From: DATFTE01 sp963802575
GTDB lineage: Bacteria > Acidobacteriota > Terriglobia > Terriglobales > Acidobacteriaceae
Direction of reading: 5' to 3'
Length of the DNA: 64,000 bases
Assembly (NCBI GenBank): GCA_963802575.1
Contig: CAWDJF010000005.1
Span: 124,001-188,000, forward strand
The position numbers and the translations under genes were made by a program. Positions within the stretch are counted from its first letter, which is position 1. Every line of letters begins with the position of its first letter. Shown piece after piece: positions 63,445 through 64,000 of this stretch. The notes under the pieces were generated by a model, which was not told the DNA's origin, made no database searches, and was given only the letters and a program-made list of their open reading frames with translations.

Positions 63445-64000
63445 ATGCGGACACATTCAACTGCGCGCCAATTCGCCTTGAGCTTGACTCTCCTTCTCAG
63501 TGTCGCTTCCATTTCCTACGGCCAAGAGCGAGGCTGGGATGAACTACTACAGGTCGATCAGGATTACTTGAAATTGCGCGACGAAGGCATGAAAGGCTCC
63601 GCGCACGATTTCTCTTCCACGGCGGTAGCGGCTCGCGCCGAGCAACTGAAGAAGCTGACAGATCGCTTTCATTCAATCAATCCTGCTGGTTGGACGGTGG
63701 AACGGAAGGTCGATTGGGTGCTTGTCCGCACAGAGTTAAACGATCTCGACTTCCGCTACCGGGTAGTGCGGCCGTGGTCGCGTGACCCGAGCTTTTACTC
63801 CGACTTTTTCGAACGCCTGCCGTATACGACCATTCCCGTTCCTGCCGACAAGGTCGACGAGTTCCGCTCGCAGCTTCGCGCTGTCACCGCGGTCGTCATC
63901 CAGGCAAAGCAAAACTTGACGGAAGCAGGAGGTGACCTTGCCGATATCGCGATCTTTCATCTTGAACACTACGACGGCGTCGGACAAGGCGAGCCATTGC
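63445..64000 (+). CDS. Exported DUF885-family protein (3' end missing)
   Basis: The gene runs off the right edge after 185 codons. The ATG is 2 bases after the oxidase stop. A signal peptide covers about residues 1-27 (LSLTLLLSVASISYGQ). WTVERKVDWVLVRTELNDLDFRYRVVRPWSRDP and the DFFERLPY...VPADKV run resemble the start of DUF885 proteins, which are metallopeptidase-like and abundant in acidobacteria. The zinc motif would lie beyond the window. It is the last gene seen in the run with the permease and oxidase, which hints at peptide or amino-acid scavenging. Confidence 0.72.
   Translation, partial: MRTHSTARQFALSLTLLLSVASISYGQERGWDELLQVDQDYLKLRDEGMKGSAHDFSSTAVAARAEQLKKLTDRFHSINPAGWTVERKVDWVLVRTELNDLDFRYRVVRPWSRDPSFYSDFFERLPYTTIPVPADKVDEFRSQLRAVTAVVIQAKQNLTEAGGDLADIAIFHLEHYDGVGQGEPL

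Overview
The window looks like chromosomal DNA from an acidobacterium, probably of the Terriglobia/Koribacter type. This is inferred from gene content, not from a marker gene. The signs are two very large tandem secreted BNR/VPS10-type proteins, many exported peptidases (S9, M13, M14, probable DUF885), an ECF sigma factor with a long C-terminal extension next to a DGPF/YCII protein, an Ig-repeat plus PQQ-propeller lipoprotein, and moderately high GC with many GTG/TTG starts. Coding is dense: no gene-free gap exceeds 300 bases. No transposase, phage gene, CRISPR array, rRNA or replication origin was seen.

Layout. 1-7.4 kb: a truncated Spy/CpxP-like periplasmic protein; a translationally coupled two-domain VOC protein and enoyl-CoA hydratase; an MBL-fold hydrolase, secG and tRNA-Leu(GAG) on the minus strand; a nucleotidyltransferase-like/metallophosphoesterase pair; a DHA2 efflux pump; a small secreted protein with a good terminator. 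7.4-13.3 kb: an Ig/PQQ-propeller lipoprotein, two tandem aldo/keto reductases (one with a twin-arginine leader), and an ECF sigma - membrane protein - STAS operon. 13.4-20.7 kb: the glycolytic run gap-pgk-tpiA, an S9 peptidase, endonuclease III, a small unknown protein and a DedA protein. 21-32 kb: glnA and glnE, a glutathione peroxidase, an outer-membrane-like protein coupled to an M13 peptidase, then icd and mdh. 32-38 kb: a TfoX-like small protein; an ECF42-type sigma factor with its DGPF partner and an Ada/AlkA fusion; and ribosomal protein S1, convergent with and overlapping the AlkA gene.

38-44 kb: a molybdopterin oxidoreductase with a fused iron-sulfur/NrfD membrane subunit, divergent from an ABC exporter. 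44-51 kb: a twin-arginine amidase, an M14 peptidase, and lactate permease plus FMN L-lactate dehydrogenase. 52-58.6 kb: the two BNR/VPS10 giants. 58.6-64 kb: a PfkB sugar kinase, gluQ, and a tight run of an unknown small protein, an APC amino-acid permease, a DAO-type flavin oxidase and the start of a DUF885 protein.

Taken together the genes suggest an aerobic or facultative heterotroph that degrades peptides outside the cytoplasm, imports amino acids and lactate, and feeds lower glycolysis and the TCA cycle. Nitrogen assimilation is probably controlled by GlnE adenylylation of GlnA, since the target tyrosine is present. The places with most scope for new biology are the molybdoenzyme with the fused B-C subunit, the nucleotidyltransferase/phosphoesterase pair, and the ECF42-DGPF-AlkA operon with a candidate autoregulatory promoter.
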